Shown here piece by piece: positions 1 through 9,294 of a stretch of DNA of 64,000 nt. The stretch comes from Nitrospira japonica. GTDB taxonomy: Bacteria; Nitrospirota; Thermodesulfovibrionia; UBA6902. Position numbers and translations under genes: made by a program. Location of the stretch: assembly GCA_020723105.1 (NCBI GenBank), contig DYJL01000017.1, positions 1-64,000 of the forward strand. The letters run 5' to 3'. Within the stretch, counting starts at the first letter, position 1. Each line of letters begins with the position of its first letter. The notes beneath the pieces were generated by a model. That model was given only the letters and a program-made list of their open reading frames with translations. It was not told the origin of the DNA and made no database searches.

Positions 1-7
1 TCATACC

Positions 8-48
8 GGACATTCTTATTTTGGTGGTTTAGGACATTATCATTTTGG
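8..48. repeat. Direct repeat pair, possible mobile-element end
   Basis: Two 17-bp copies starting GGACATT and ending TTTTGG lie at 8-24 and 32-48 and differ at two positions. A similar TTTAGGACATT...TTTTGG string occurs at 59889-59906. Repeated short motifs of this kind are found at transposon ends, but no transposase is visible here, so this is only suggestive. Confidence 0.3.
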
Positions 49-165
49 TATTACATGCATTAAATAAGAATAAAATCTTCTGTACGTTGCCCAAACTTGG
101 AAAAATTATTATTTATACGCAACCATCAAAAACTTAATCTTACTCCATGAAATTATTTAATATTC

Positions 166-681
166 TTACTTCTCAGAATTAACTTTATTTTTAAAAAATT
201 TATTAAGTTTAATATAAGTTTTCCGTAAGTGTTCAGGCATCACCCTTGTTTCAGCTATAATCGGCATACTATCAGTATCACCAGTCCATCTTGGTACTAC
301 ATGTAAATGCATATGTGACTCCATTCCAGCCCCTGCAACCTTGCCAAAATTTAATCCGATATTGAAACCATCTGGGCTCATTGCATTTTTCAATATAGTC
401 ACCGAATTTTTTACTGTTTTAATAAGCTCAAAGAGTGCATCATCGGATTGACCTTCAAATGTAGGCGTATGAAAATACGGTACAACCATCAAATGTCCAT
501 TGTTATACGGATATTTATTCATGAGTACAAAACAGTGTTGTCCCCTGTAAAGGATCAGGTTTCTTTTATCATTAGTAGTTTTGTTGCCATTATTTTGGGA
601 AATATCACAAAACAGGCAACTCTTCTGCTTGTTCTCATCAAGAATATATTCTATTCTCCACGGTGCCCACAGTCTCTTCAT
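166..681 (-). CDS. HIT family hydrolase
   Basis: A 171-residue histidine-triad protein. The triad HMHLHVVPRW lies at residues 123-132 and gives the nucleotide-binding catalytic histidines. An N-terminal CLFC pair (22-25) matches the zinc-binding form of the Ap4A-hydrolase/phosphorylase-like branch, and MKRLWAPWRIEYI is typical of that branch's N-terminus. The family hydrolyses or transfers nucleotidyl groups (Ap4A, AMP conjugates); the exact substrate cannot be read from sequence. It lies about 120 bp downstream of clpC on the same strand and may be its distal partner. Cytoplasmic; no signal peptide. Confidence 0.9.
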   Translation of the reverse strand: MKRLWAPWRIEYILDENKQKSCLFCDISQNNGNKTTNDKRNLILYRGQHCFVLMNKYPYNNGHLMVVPYFHTPTFEGQSDDALFELIKTVKNSVTILKNAMSPDGFNIGLNFGKVAGAGMESHMHLHVVPRWTGDTDSMPIIAETRVMPEHLRKTYIKLNKFFKNKVNSEK

Positions 682-803
682 ATAACTCCTCCTAAAAATT
701 GCACAAACGTAGTTTATTGGCTTAAGAATATTTGGGTTAGAACAGATCAGAAAACACTTTCATATGAAAAAGATATTATAAATTACTGGGAAAAGCAAGA
801 GGT

Positions 804-3248
804 CTAATTATGAGATGTAACCAACTCTTCTACTTCGCTTTCAACAAAGACAGGATGATCATTCTCAAGAACAACTTTAATCTTTTTTACATCCTTGAAA
901 TTACCTTTGAGAATTTCCTCAGACAATGAGTCTTCAATATATCTCTGAATTGCTCTTCTCATCGGTCTAGCTCCATAAGAAGGCTGATAATTTTTCTCAA
1001 TAAGCCAATCTACTATCTCTTCTGATAATTCAACTGCCAAATCCTGATCGATAAGTTGCTTATTAAGTTCATTAACAAGCAAATTAACAATTTTCACCAA
1101 GTGTGCTTTTTCTAACTGGTGGAATACCACAATATCGTCAATACGATTTAAAAATTCAGGGTTAAATTTATTTTTTAATTCATCAAGAACTGCTTCTTTA
1201 ATTTTTTTGTATGTATTTTTCGAGGTTGATTGCTGAAAACCGAGTGGTGTTGAATTTTGAATAAATTTCGTTCCCACATTTGATGTCATTATAATCACGG
1301 TATTCTTGAAATCAACCTTTCTGCTGAAACTATCAGTAAGTACCCCTTCATCAAGTACTTGAAGCAGCACATTAAAAACATCTGGGTGTGCCTTTTCTAT
1401 TTCATCAAAAAGGATTACAGAATATGGTCTCCTGCGAACTATCTCTGTCAATTGCCCTCCCTCCTCATATCCGACATATCCGGGAGGCGCACCTGTTAAC
1501 CTGGATACATTAAATCTTTCCATATATTCCGACATATCAATTTTTACAAGCGCATTTTCATCGTTAAAAAGAAACTCTGTTAATGCCTTCGCAAGTTCTG
1601 TCTTTCCGACACCGGTTGGACCAAGGAAGAAAAACGAACCAATAGGCCTTTTTCTGGCTTTTAATCCTGCACGTGATCTTCTGATGGCCTTAGAAATAGA
1701 TTTTACTGCTTCATCCTGGCCTACTATCCTCTTATGTAGATCATCTTCCATGCGGAGGAGTTTCTCCGATTCCTTTTCCTCAAGCTTGGCAAGGGGAATA
1801 CCTGTTATTTTCGACACAGTAAATGATATGTCATCCTCCGTAACAGTAGGCGTTTCTTTCTGCTGATTGTCACGCCAATTTTTATAAAGATTGTCATACA
1901 ACTTTTTTATCCTGTCTTCCTCACTCTTTACAGAAGCACCTTTTTCAAAATCATGAAGTTTTACATAAAGGTTCTTTTCCTTGTTAAGTCTTTTTAATTC
2001 TTTCTCAAGTTCACGAAGTTCCGGAGGCATTGTATAACGTTTCAGTTTAATTCTTGCCCCTGTCTCATCCATAACATCAATTGCCTTGTCAGGTAGAAAT
2101 CTTTCCGCTATATATCTGTCTGAAAGATTAACACATGCTTTTACAGCTTCATTAGCTATCTTAACCTTGTGATGTAATTCATATCTATTTTTCAAACCAT
2201 TGAGTATTTTTACACTCTCATCCAATGTAGGCGGTTGTAAGTATATAGGCTGAAAACGTCTCTCAAAGGCTCCGTCTTTCTCAATGTACTTTCTATACTC
2301 ATCGGGAGTAGTGGCACCTATACATTGAATCTCCCCTCTTGATAAAGCGGGTTTGAGCATATTTGAAGCATCTATTGAACCCTCTGCTGCCCCTGCACCA
2401 ATGAGTGTATGCAGTTCATCAATAAAAAGTATTATATTATCGCACTGAGTTATTTCTTTCATTACAAGTTTCAGTCTTTCTTCAAACTGGCCCCTGTATT
2501 TAGTGCCGGCAATGAGAGCTCCAAGATCGAGGCTTACAATTCTTTTATCAATCAGATTTTCAGGGATATCTTCTGCAACTATTCTCTGCGCCAATCCCTC
2601 TACTATTGCAGTTTTACCAACTCCGGACTCTCCTATTATTACAGGATTATTTTTTACCCTTCTCCCCAGGATTTGCAGCACTCTCTCAATCTCGCTCTCC
2701 CTTCCTATAACAGGGTCAAGCTTCCCCTCCCTCGCAAGTTGCGTTATATCCCGCCCAAATTCGTCAAGGGCAGGCGTATGGGTTTTCTTTTCTTTTGCTG
2801 CATGCTGTATTTTACGAGTAGACAGATTGATAGCAAGTTGTCTTACAGCAAGGAGATTAGCTCCAAGGCTTCTGAGTATCTTGCCCGCAATTCCGGATTC
2901 TTCCCTTATTAATCCAATAAGGAGATGTTCACTTCCAATATAACTGTGACCGAGCAATCTCGCTTCTTCCACAGCAAGCTCCAATACTTTTTTGGCTCTT
3001 GGAGTAAATGGTATATCACCGAAAGTAAGAATGTTGGAACCGGAAGGCAGATTTCTTTCAACTTCCATACGAAGTTCTTCTGCTGAGAGACCCATTTTCT
3101 TAAGGATAATCATTGGAAGGCTTTCTTCTTCTCTCAGCAATCCAAGGAGTAAGTGTTCTGTCCCGAGATAATCATTCTGCCGTTTTTCGGCTTCTTCACG
3201 AGCACATATTATTACTTTTCTGCCTCTTTCAGTAAATTTCTCGAACAT
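804..3248 (-). CDS. clpC: ATP-dependent Clp protease ATPase subunit ClpC
   Basis: An 814-residue double AAA+ unfoldase. Two Clp N-domain repeats occupy about residues 1-145. The first AAA module has Walker A GESGVGKT (206-213) and Walker B FIDELH; the second has Walker A GPTGVGKT (543-550). A middle coiled-coil/UVR-like region near 405-460 separates them and distinguishes ClpC from ClpA. The protein feeds unfolded substrates to ClpP, which is not in this window. Length is normal for ClpC. The 175-bp gap to nrdR suggests it has its own promoter. No McsA/McsB genes are adjacent. Confidence 0.95.
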   Translation of the reverse strand: MFEKFTERGRKVIICAREEAEKRQNDYLGTEHLLLGLLREEESLPMIILKKMGLSAEELRMEVERNLPSGSNILTFGDIPFTPRAKKVLELAVEEARLLGHSYIGSEHLLIGLIREESGIAGKILRSLGANLLAVRQLAINLSTRKIQHAAKEKKTHTPALDEFGRDITQLAREGKLDPVIGRESEIERVLQILGRRVKNNPVIIGESGVGKTAIVEGLAQRIVAEDIPENLIDKRIVSLDLGALIAGTKYRGQFEERLKLVMKEITQCDNIILFIDELHTLIGAGAAEGSIDASNMLKPALSRGEIQCIGATTPDEYRKYIEKDGAFERRFQPIYLQPPTLDESVKILNGLKNRYELHHKVKIANEAVKACVNLSDRYIAERFLPDKAIDVMDETGARIKLKRYTMPPELRELEKELKRLNKEKNLYVKLHDFEKGASVKSEEDRIKKLYDNLYKNWRDNQQKETPTVTEDDISFTVSKITGIPLAKLEEKESEKLLRMEDDLHKRIVGQDEAVKSISKAIRRSRAGLKARKRPIGSFFFLGPTGVGKTELAKALTEFLFNDENALVKIDMSEYMERFNVSRLTGAPPGYVGYEEGGQLTEIVRRRPYSVILFDEIEKAHPDVFNVLLQVLDEGVLTDSFSRKVDFKNTVIIMTSNVGTKFIQNSTPLGFQQSTSKNTYKKIKEAVLDELKNKFNPEFLNRIDDIVVFHQLEKAHLVKIVNLLVNELNKQLIDQDLAVELSEEIVDWLIEKNYQPSYGARPMRRAIQRYIEDSLSEEILKGNFKDVKKIKVVLENDHPVFVESEVEELVTSHN

Positions 3249-3423
3249 CTTTATTCCTTAAAATTAATATATCTTTTCCATGCCTTATTGTCAAGGTAAC
3301 CAAACGGTCATTTCATATAGATTTTTATTGAAGTTATAGGGGAACTCCAGAAAAGCTACTTTGTAATCTGTAAAAATATGGGACTCCAAGAAAGAATAAG
3401 GGATGGGAAACCTTCAGTAATTT

Positions 3424-3888
3424 TTAAGTTTTTTTCCGATTGTAAACAACATCCTTAATTTCCTGCATAAATTCTTTTATGTCTTTAAATTGTCTATATA
3501 CTGAAGCAAATCTGACGTACGCAACTTCATCAATTTCCTTAAGACCATTCATTATTTGTTCTCCGATAAGAGAACTGGATATTTCTCTCTCTCCTGATCC
3601 TAAAAGATTTTTTTCAATTCTCTTTACTAATGCTTCCCGTGCTTCAACACTTACAGGCCTTTTCTCGCAGGCCTTTTCAAGACCCTGAAGAATTTTCAGC
3701 CTGTCAAAAGGTTCTCTTCTGCTATCCTTTTTAATAACATGAGGCATAATATTTTCGATTCTCTCATAACTTGTAAAACGTCCCTCGCATTTCAAACATT
3801 CCCGTCTGCGTCTTATAATGTCGCCTTCTTTACTCTGTCTTGAGTCAATAACTTTGTCTTCAATATTTCCACAGAAAGGACATTTCAT
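3424..3888 (-). CDS. nrdR: Transcriptional repressor NrdR
   Basis: A 154-residue protein with an N-terminal zinc ribbon (CPFCG at 3-7 paired with CLKCEGRF near 34-41) followed by an ATP-cone domain. This is the standard NrdR architecture. NrdR senses ATP/dATP and represses ribonucleotide reductase genes by binding NrdR boxes. It follows glyA by 18 bp on the same strand; a glyA-nrdR neighbourhood is common in bacteria. No ribonucleotide reductase gene is in the window, so its targets lie elsewhere. Confidence 0.95.
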   Translation of the reverse strand: MKCPFCGNIEDKVIDSRQSKEGDIIRRRRECLKCEGRFTSYERIENIMPHVIKKDSRREPFDRLKILQGLEKACEKRPVSVEAREALVKRIEKNLLGSGEREISSSLIGEQIMNGLKEIDEVAYVRFASVYRQFKDIKEFMQEIKDVVYNRKKT

Positions 3889-3906
3889 CTTAATATTGTA
3901 AATTTC

Positions 3907-5160
3907 TTAAGCTTCCACTTCCTCATACACAGGATATTTCCTGCATAAAGCCCTAACCTTTTCTTTAACATGAGCAATAACCGAAGCATCCTGGTGATTA
4001 TGCAGTACTTTTGAAATAAGATCTGCAATAACTACCATCTCAGGCTCTTTCATCTTTCTGCTTGTAACTATTGGCGTACCGATTCTTATACCACTTGTTA
4101 TTGTAGCAGGCAAGGTATCATGTGGTATAGAATTTTTATTCACTGTAATACCAGCCAAATCAAGCGCTACTTCAGCATCTTTACCGGTAATATTTCTGTC
4201 AGTGAGATCTACAAGCATAAGATGGGTATCCGTGCCGCCTGATATTATTTTAAAACCTTTATTTGTAAGAGTGTCGGATAGTTCTTTTGCATTTTTAATA
4301 ATCTGAAGCTGATAATGTTTAAATTCTTCTGTCATGGCTTCTTTAAAGGCCACTGCCTTTGCAGCAATGACATGCATAAGAGGCCCGCCCTGCAATCCAG
4401 GGAAGACCATTTTGTCAACGACCTTAGCATATTCTGCCCTGCACATTATCATTCCGCCACGGGGACCTCTAAGAGTCTTATGAGTAGTAGTAGTAACAAA
4501 ATCTGCATGGGGTACAGGTGAGGGATGATTGCCTGTTGCAATAAGTCCTGCAATATGGGCTATATCTGCAAGAAAATATGCATTGACCTCTTTTGCTATT
4601 TCAGACAGAATTTTGAAATCAATAATCCTTGAATATGCGCTTGCACCTGCTAACAGCATTTTAGGTTTATGTTTTTTGGCAAGCTTTCTGACCTCGTCAT
4701 AATCAATTAAACCTGTCTTTTTATCAACTCCATAAAAATACGTCTTGTAAATCATCCCTGAGAAGTTTATCTGGAAACCATGGGACAAATGCCCGCCGTG
4801 ACTCAGGCTCAAACCAAGTATCTTGTCCTTCGGTTTTAATACCGAAAAATATACAGCCATATTTGCCTGAGTACCTGAATGCGGCTGAACATTAATATGC
4901 TCGACACCGAAAAGTTCCTTTGCTCTTTTAATAGCAAGGGACTCCACAATATCAGCGTACTCACACCCTCCATAATATCGTCTACCGGGATATCCTTCCG
5001 CATATTTATTGGTAAATACAGAACCCTGGGCCTCAAGCACCGCCCTGCTTGCATAGTTTTCTGATGCTATAAGAACAATGTTTTCTCGTTCGCGTTTGAT
5101 CTCTTCTACAACTGCGCTATAAATTTCTGGATCACTCTTTTTAAGTTCAACTGTTTTCAT
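3907..5160 (-). CDS. glyA: Serine hydroxymethyltransferase
   Basis: A 417-residue PLP enzyme that interconverts serine and glycine with transfer of the one-carbon unit to tetrahydrofolate. The PLP-lysine motif [13 protein letters not shown] is present, as are [13 protein letters not shown] and the substrate-loop motif HSGTQAN. Length is normal. The start codon overlaps the rpiB stop as ATGA, so the two genes are translationally coupled. Cytoplasmic. Confidence 0.97.
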   Translation of the reverse strand: MKTVELKKSDPEIYSAVVEEIKRERENIVLIASENYASRAVLEAQGSVFTNKYAEGYPGRRYYGGCEYADIVESLAIKRAKELFGVEHINVQPHSGTQANMAVYFSVLKPKDKILGLSLSHGGHLSHGFQINFSGMIYKTYFYGVDKKTGLIDYDEVRKLAKKHKPKMLLAGASAYSRIIDFKILSEIAKEVNAYFLADIAHIAGLIATGNHPSPVPHADFVTTTTHKTLRGPRGGMIMCRAEYAKVVDKMVFPGLQGGPLMHVIAAKAVAFKEAMTEEFKHYQLQIIKNAKELSDTLTNKGFKIISGGTDTHLMLVDLTDRNITGKDAEVALDLAGITVNKNSIPHDTLPATITSGIRIGTPIVTSRKMKEPEMVVIADLISKVLHNHQDASVIAHVKEKVRALCRKYPVYEEVEA

Positions 5161-5606
5161 TTACACAGCCTCGCTTCTATCGCCTGTATTTTATTAAGCC
5201 TTCCCTGATGACGTCCGCCTTCAAAAGAAGTTGTAAACCAAACCCTTACAATTTCTGCTGCCGTTTGACTGTTTATAATTCTTCCTGGCAATACCAACAC
5301 ATTGGCATCATTGTGAAGTCTGCTCATTTTTGCAGAGTATGTTTCACTGCATAAAGCAGCCCTCACACCTGCAAATTTATTGGCAACGATTGACATGCCG
5401 ATACCTGTGCCGCATATAAGGATCCCTCTGTCCACTTTACCTGTTGACACCAATTCTGATACTCTTTCACCAAAATCAGGATAATCAACAGATTCCTCAG
5501 TGGTTGTGCCAACATCCTCCCATGCTATATTAAGTTCTTTCAGAACAGGGGTTATTTCATTCTTTAATGCTACTCCTGCGTGATCGCAACCTACTACTAT
5601 CTTCAT
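5157..5606 (-). CDS. rpiB: Ribose-5-phosphate isomerase B
   Basis: A 149-residue RpiB/LacAB family protein that interconverts ribose 5-phosphate and ribulose 5-phosphate. The motifs GCDHAG near the N-terminus and [13 protein letters not shown] (catalytic cysteine loop) are intact. It is the first gene of the rpiB-glyA-nrdR run, with a four-base overlap to glyA. It diverges from coaE across a 102-bp AT-rich gap that must hold both promoters. Confidence 0.95.
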   Translation of the reverse strand: MKIVVGCDHAGVALKNEITPVLKELNIAWEDVGTTTEESVDYPDFGERVSELVSTGKVDRGILICGTGIGMSIVANKFAGVRAALCSETYSAKMSRLHNDANVLVLPGRIINSQTAAEIVRVWFTTSFEGGRHQGRLNKIQAIEARLCK

Positions 5607-5708
5607 AAGACCCCCGGGGAATATAGAGTTATAAAAAGTAAATTATATTATCAGCCTTCTATGTGTAAGTCAAGAATAAGAAATGCAAAAGTTTGTTATA
5701 ATCCACGT

Positions 5709-6299
5709 ATGCCGACAATAGGCCTGACAGGTAATTTCGGGATGGGTAAAACTACTGTTTTATCCCTGTTTAAAAAATCAGGCGCATATATTTTTAATAT
5801 TGATGAATTCGTTCATAAAATTCTGACTAAACCTGCAACAATAAGAAAAATCACCAGAGCACTTGGTGATAATATTCTGATAACACGTCCGAAATTATCA
5901 ATAAACAAAGCTCGTGTCGCAAGACTAATCTTTAGCGATTCAAAAAAACGAAGAGCCGTTGAAAATATAATCCACCCTCAAGTGCTCAAGGTCATCGGGA
6001 CAGCCATGTCTAATATATTAAAGAAGAATCCTTCCGCATTGATCATATTTGAAATTCCGCTCCTGTTTGAGGCCGGATATGAAAATCTCTTTGATAAAAC
6101 TATTGTGGTATATTGCAAAAAAAATACAGCTATAAACAGACTCGTTAGAAGAGGTTTTTCGAAAAGTGAGGCACTAAAAAGAATGCGCACTCAAATGCCG
6201 ATAACAAAGAAAAAAAGACTTGCAGATTTTGTGATAGATAATAACAGATATATTGGCAACACGGAAATGCAGGTTAAAAATCTTTTCAAAGAATTATAA
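5709..6299 (+). CDS. coaE: Dephospho-CoA kinase
   Basis: A 196-residue P-loop kinase for the last step of coenzyme A synthesis. The start is placed at the ATG giving MPTIGLTGNFGMGKTT, because the P-loop GNFGMGKT must be near the N-terminus. The open frame extends 43 codons upstream but that part has no family similarity. Later motifs (HPQV, the LLFEAG lid region, RRG) fit CoaE. There is no clear ribosome site, and a TATAAT lies only six bases before the start codon, so the mRNA could be leaderless. The alternative is a promoter further upstream. Confidence 0.92.
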   Translation: MPTIGLTGNFGMGKTTVLSLFKKSGAYIFNIDEFVHKILTKPATIRKITRALGDNILITRPKLSINKARVARLIFSDSKKRRAVENIIHPQVLKVIGTAMSNILKKNPSALIIFEIPLLFEAGYENLFDKTIVVYCKKNTAINRLVRRGFSKSEALKRMRTQMPITKKKRLADFVIDNNRYIGNTEMQVKNLFKEL

Positions 6300-6478
6300 A
6301 TATATGCATTATTATTTATTCTATCTTCTGCCGGTTCTTGACGTCTCAATTTACTGCCTTAACGCAGCAACCCATTGATAATTCAACTGAAACATAAAAT
6401 CAAAGCATGAGTGAAATTGACTATTGCCAGTTTCATCTTGTAGTATTTTTTATTATATTTTAATTTGACGGAGGAACT

Positions 6479-7735
6479 GTGACCATTACTGAAAAAATTC
6501 TTGCAGCGCATTGCGGCAAAAAAGAGGTAGCTCCCGGAGAATTGATAAACGCAAAAATTGACCTCATTCTGGCAAATGATATAACTGCGCCTATTGCTAT
6601 TACTGAATTTAAAAAAATCGGCGCTAAAGACGTATTTGATAAAGACAGAGTCGCTTTCATCCCGGACCATTTTGCGCCACAGAAAGATATTAAGGCAGCA
6701 GAGCAGTGTAAGATGCTCAGGGATTTTTCAAAGGAATACGATCTCAGCCTGTATTTTGAAGTAGGAAGAATGGGTGTTGAACATGCTCTCCTTCCGGAAC
6801 AGGGAATTGTCGTACCAGGGGATCTGGTAATTGGCGCAGACAGTCATACCTGCACCTACGGTGGACTGGGCGCCTTTGCAACAGGAGTGGGTTCAACTGA
6901 TGTTGCATCTGCTATGGCAACTGGTGAATGCTGGTTCAAAGTGCCTGAGTCCATGAAATTTATTTATTACGGCAAACTGAACAGATGGATCAGTGGAAAA
7001 GATTTAATCCTCCACACGATCGGCGATATTGGTGTTGACGGAGCATTGTACCGGGCCATGGAATTTACAGGCGAAGCTATAGGATCGCTTCCAATGTATG
7101 CAAGACTCACCATGTGCAATATGGCAATTGAAGCTGGAGGGAAAAACGGCATCATAACCCCTGATGATATTACAGAACAATATGTAAAAGGCCGGGCCCA
7201 AAGGGAATATAAATTTTATTCATCCGATAATAATGCTAAATATACCGAGGTAAGAGAGTATGACTGTTCAAAAATTCCTTTAACTGTATCCTGCCCTCAC
7301 CTCCCTTCAAATACAAAGCCTGTGGCAGAGCTTTCCTCGATAAGCATTGATCAGGTTGTTATTGGTTCATGCACAAACGGCAGGATCGAAGACCTGAGAG
7401 AAGCAGCAGAGGTGATAAAGGGAAAAAAGGTAAATTCAAATGTAAGGATGATCGTCATTCCGGCAACTCAGCAGATTTATTTACAGGCAGTAAAGGAGGG
7501 GCTGGCTGAGATATTCGTGAATGCTGAAGCGGTTTTTTCAACTCCAACATGCGGGCCCTGCCTGGGCGGGCATATGGGGATACTCGCAAAAGGCGAAAGA
7601 GCCATTGCTACAACAAACAGGAATTTTGTCGGAAGAATGGGACATCCGGAAAGTGAAGTTTATCTTTCCAACCCGGCAGTTGCAGCAGCTTCTGCAGTCA
7701 TGGGAAGGATTGCGCACCCTAAAGAAATACTTTAA
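6479..7735 (+). CDS. leuC: 3-isopropylmalate dehydratase large subunit
   Basis: A 418-residue aconitase-family large subunit for leucine biosynthesis. The 4Fe-4S ligands are visible in GSCTNG and TCGPCLGG. The length (about 420) is that of the archaeal-type LeuC/HacA group, shorter than the roughly 465-residue enterobacterial form. The start is GTG, supported by CGGAGGA five to ten bases upstream. Its partner leuD lies about 1 kb downstream, separated by a diguanylate cyclase gene. A homoaconitase role is possible within this subfamily; isopropylmalate is more likely in bacteria. Confidence 0.93.
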   Translation: MTITEKILAAHCGKKEVAPGELINAKIDLILANDITAPIAITEFKKIGAKDVFDKDRVAFIPDHFAPQKDIKAAEQCKMLRDFSKEYDLSLYFEVGRMGVEHALLPEQGIVVPGDLVIGADSHTCTYGGLGAFATGVGSTDVASAMATGECWFKVPESMKFIYYGKLNRWISGKDLILHTIGDIGVDGALYRAMEFTGEAIGSLPMYARLTMCNMAIEAGGKNGIITPDDITEQYVKGRAQREYKFYSSDNNAKYTEVREYDCSKIPLTVSCPHLPSNTKPVAELSSISIDQVVIGSCTNGRIEDLREAAEVIKGKKVNSNVRMIVIPATQQIYLQAVKEGLAEIFVNAEAVFSTPTCGPCLGGHMGILAKGERAIATTNRNFVGRMGHPESEVYLSNPAVAAASAVMGRIAHPKEIL

Positions 7736-7751
7736 GTAAAAGGGGACACTT

Positions 7752-8759
7752 ATGAAATATAACGAAGACCTTTTAAACAAAATCCATTTTATTATGGAAA
7801 GGATAGTGGTATTTGATGGTATTGATGAAGTGCTGGATCATATTGTAAAAAACGCCGTAGCGCTTACCCGTGCAGAGGCAGGCACATTGAGAACTTTTGA
7901 TATTACAACCGGGAAACTGGGCATTAAGGCAAGCTTTGGTTTATCGAAGGGGTTTTTAAGCCAGGCTCCATTAAGAATAGGTGAAGGTATAATAGGAAAA
8001 GTTGTGAAAGACGGTAAACCATTCATGACTTCTGATTTACTTAACGTAACGGATTGCGTTCATAAAAAACTGGCCCAGAAAGAGGGAATAAATTCCATCT
8101 TGTCAGTGCCCCTTAAAAGTTCAAACAAAGCTATCGGATGCATAACAGTTTACCGAAAAGCCAGGGAGAAATTTACAAACTCCGAACTTCTGCTTCTGAA
8201 TATATTTGCTTCCCAGTCTACAGAAGCCATTGAAAAACTGAAGCTGCTGGACGACTTAAAAAGGCAGGCTTCTTTTGACTCCTTACTGGATATATATAAC
8301 AGAGGTTTTCTTTTGACGAGGCTCGAAGAAGAAATCAAGAGGGCTTCAAGACATGATCTTATTTTCACTGCTATCTTTATAGATATAGACGATTTTAAAA
8401 AATTTAATGATACACACGGACATCTTTTAGGAGATAAATTGTTAGTCGATCTTACAAAACTTATTAAAAGTAAATTGAGAAAAAATGACATAATCGGCAG
8501 ATACGGGGGAGAAGAAATTGTCATCATAGCTCCTGAAACTGACAAGAAAGGCGGAACAAGTTTAATTAAAAAAATATTGAAATCGGTAAACCATCACAGT
8601 TTCACGGGCAGCAATGGAGATATAAGAAAAATAGGTTTTTGTGCAGGGGTGTCTGCATACCCTGAAGATGGCAAGACTGCAAAAGAGATTATTGGAAAAG
8701 CCGACCAGGCTATGTATAAAGCAAAAAAGGACGGAAAAAATAAAGTTGTAATTTCCTGA
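7752..8759 (+). CDS. GAF-GGDEF diguanylate cyclase
   Basis: A 335-residue cytoplasmic protein with an N-terminal GAF sensor domain (about 20-165) and a C-terminal GGDEF domain (about 175-335). The catalytic loop reads RYGGEEI, a variant with Ile in place of the final Phe, and the inhibitory I-site RxxD is present as RKND five residues before it. Activity is therefore likely, with product inhibition. No membrane segment is seen. It sits between leuC (16 bp away) and leuD (about 25 bp away) on the same strand, so it is probably cotranscribed with leucine genes, which is unusual. Confidence 0.9.
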   Translation: MKYNEDLLNKIHFIMERIVVFDGIDEVLDHIVKNAVALTRAEAGTLRTFDITTGKLGIKASFGLSKGFLSQAPLRIGEGIIGKVVKDGKPFMTSDLLNVTDCVHKKLAQKEGINSILSVPLKSSNKAIGCITVYRKAREKFTNSELLLLNIFASQSTEAIEKLKLLDDLKRQASFDSLLDIYNRGFLLTRLEEEIKRASRHDLIFTAIFIDIDDFKKFNDTHGHLLGDKLLVDLTKLIKSKLRKNDIIGRYGGEEIVIIAPETDKKGGTSLIKKILKSVNHHSFTGSNGDIRKIGFCAGVSAYPEDGKTAKEIIGKADQAMYKAKKDGKNKVVIS

Positions 8760-8784
8760 TAATAACGAAGGAGGCTTGATTAAA

Positions 8785-9282
8785 TTGAAACTAAAAGGCA
8801 GAGTCTGGAAATTTGGAGATAATGTTGATACTGATGCAATAATCCCGGCGCGTTATTTAAATACATCAGACCCAAAGGAACTTGCTAAACATGTAATGGA
8901 AGATGCGGACCCAAATTTCCCATCAAAAATAAACGCAGGAGATATAATAATCGCAGGAGCCAATTTTGGCTGCGGCTCTTCAAGGGAACACGCACCTATT
9001 GCAATAAAGGCTGCGGGCCTTCAAGCCGTAATTGCAAAAAGCTTTGCAAGAATATTTTATAGAAATGCATTCAATATCGGGCTTCCTATCTTCGAGTCAG
9101 AAGACGCATCCAAAAAAATCGCCGAAGGAGACGAAATAGAGATAGATGCAGATAAGGGTAAAATAAGAAATATCTCAAAAGGCGAAGACTATACCGCAAA
9201 ACCTATCCCCCCGTTCATGCAGGAACTGATCTCTGCAGGAGGACTGATTGAATGGACCAGAAAACGTCTAAAAGCTTCGTAG
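8785..9282 (+). CDS. leuD: 3-isopropylmalate dehydratase small subunit
   Basis: A 165-residue LeuD/HacB swivel-domain subunit that pairs with LeuC. Motifs [20 protein letters not shown] and [12 protein letters not shown] are intact. A TTG at 8776 is also possible, but AAGGAGG at 8768-8774 is only one base from it and ten bases from the TTG at 8785, so the later start is preferred. It is separated from leuC by the GAF-GGDEF gene, and a PilZ gene follows after 12 bp. Confidence 0.93.
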   Translation: MKLKGRVWKFGDNVDTDAIIPARYLNTSDPKELAKHVMEDADPNFPSKINAGDIIIAGANFGCGSSREHAPIAIKAAGLQAVIAKSFARIFYRNAFNIGLPIFESEDASKKIAEGDEIEIDADKGKIRNISKGEDYTAKPIPPFMQELISAGGLIEWTRKRLKAS

Positions 9283-9294
9283 CCAGAACTGCCA

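Noticed and set aside
448-807. 119-residue plus-strand frame
   Set aside because: It runs antisense through the HIT gene and its upstream spacer, has no recognisable motif and lacks a ribosome site.
3907-5160. Glycine riboswitch near glyA or glyQ
   Set aside because: No paired glycine-aptamer motif is visible in the short upstream regions.
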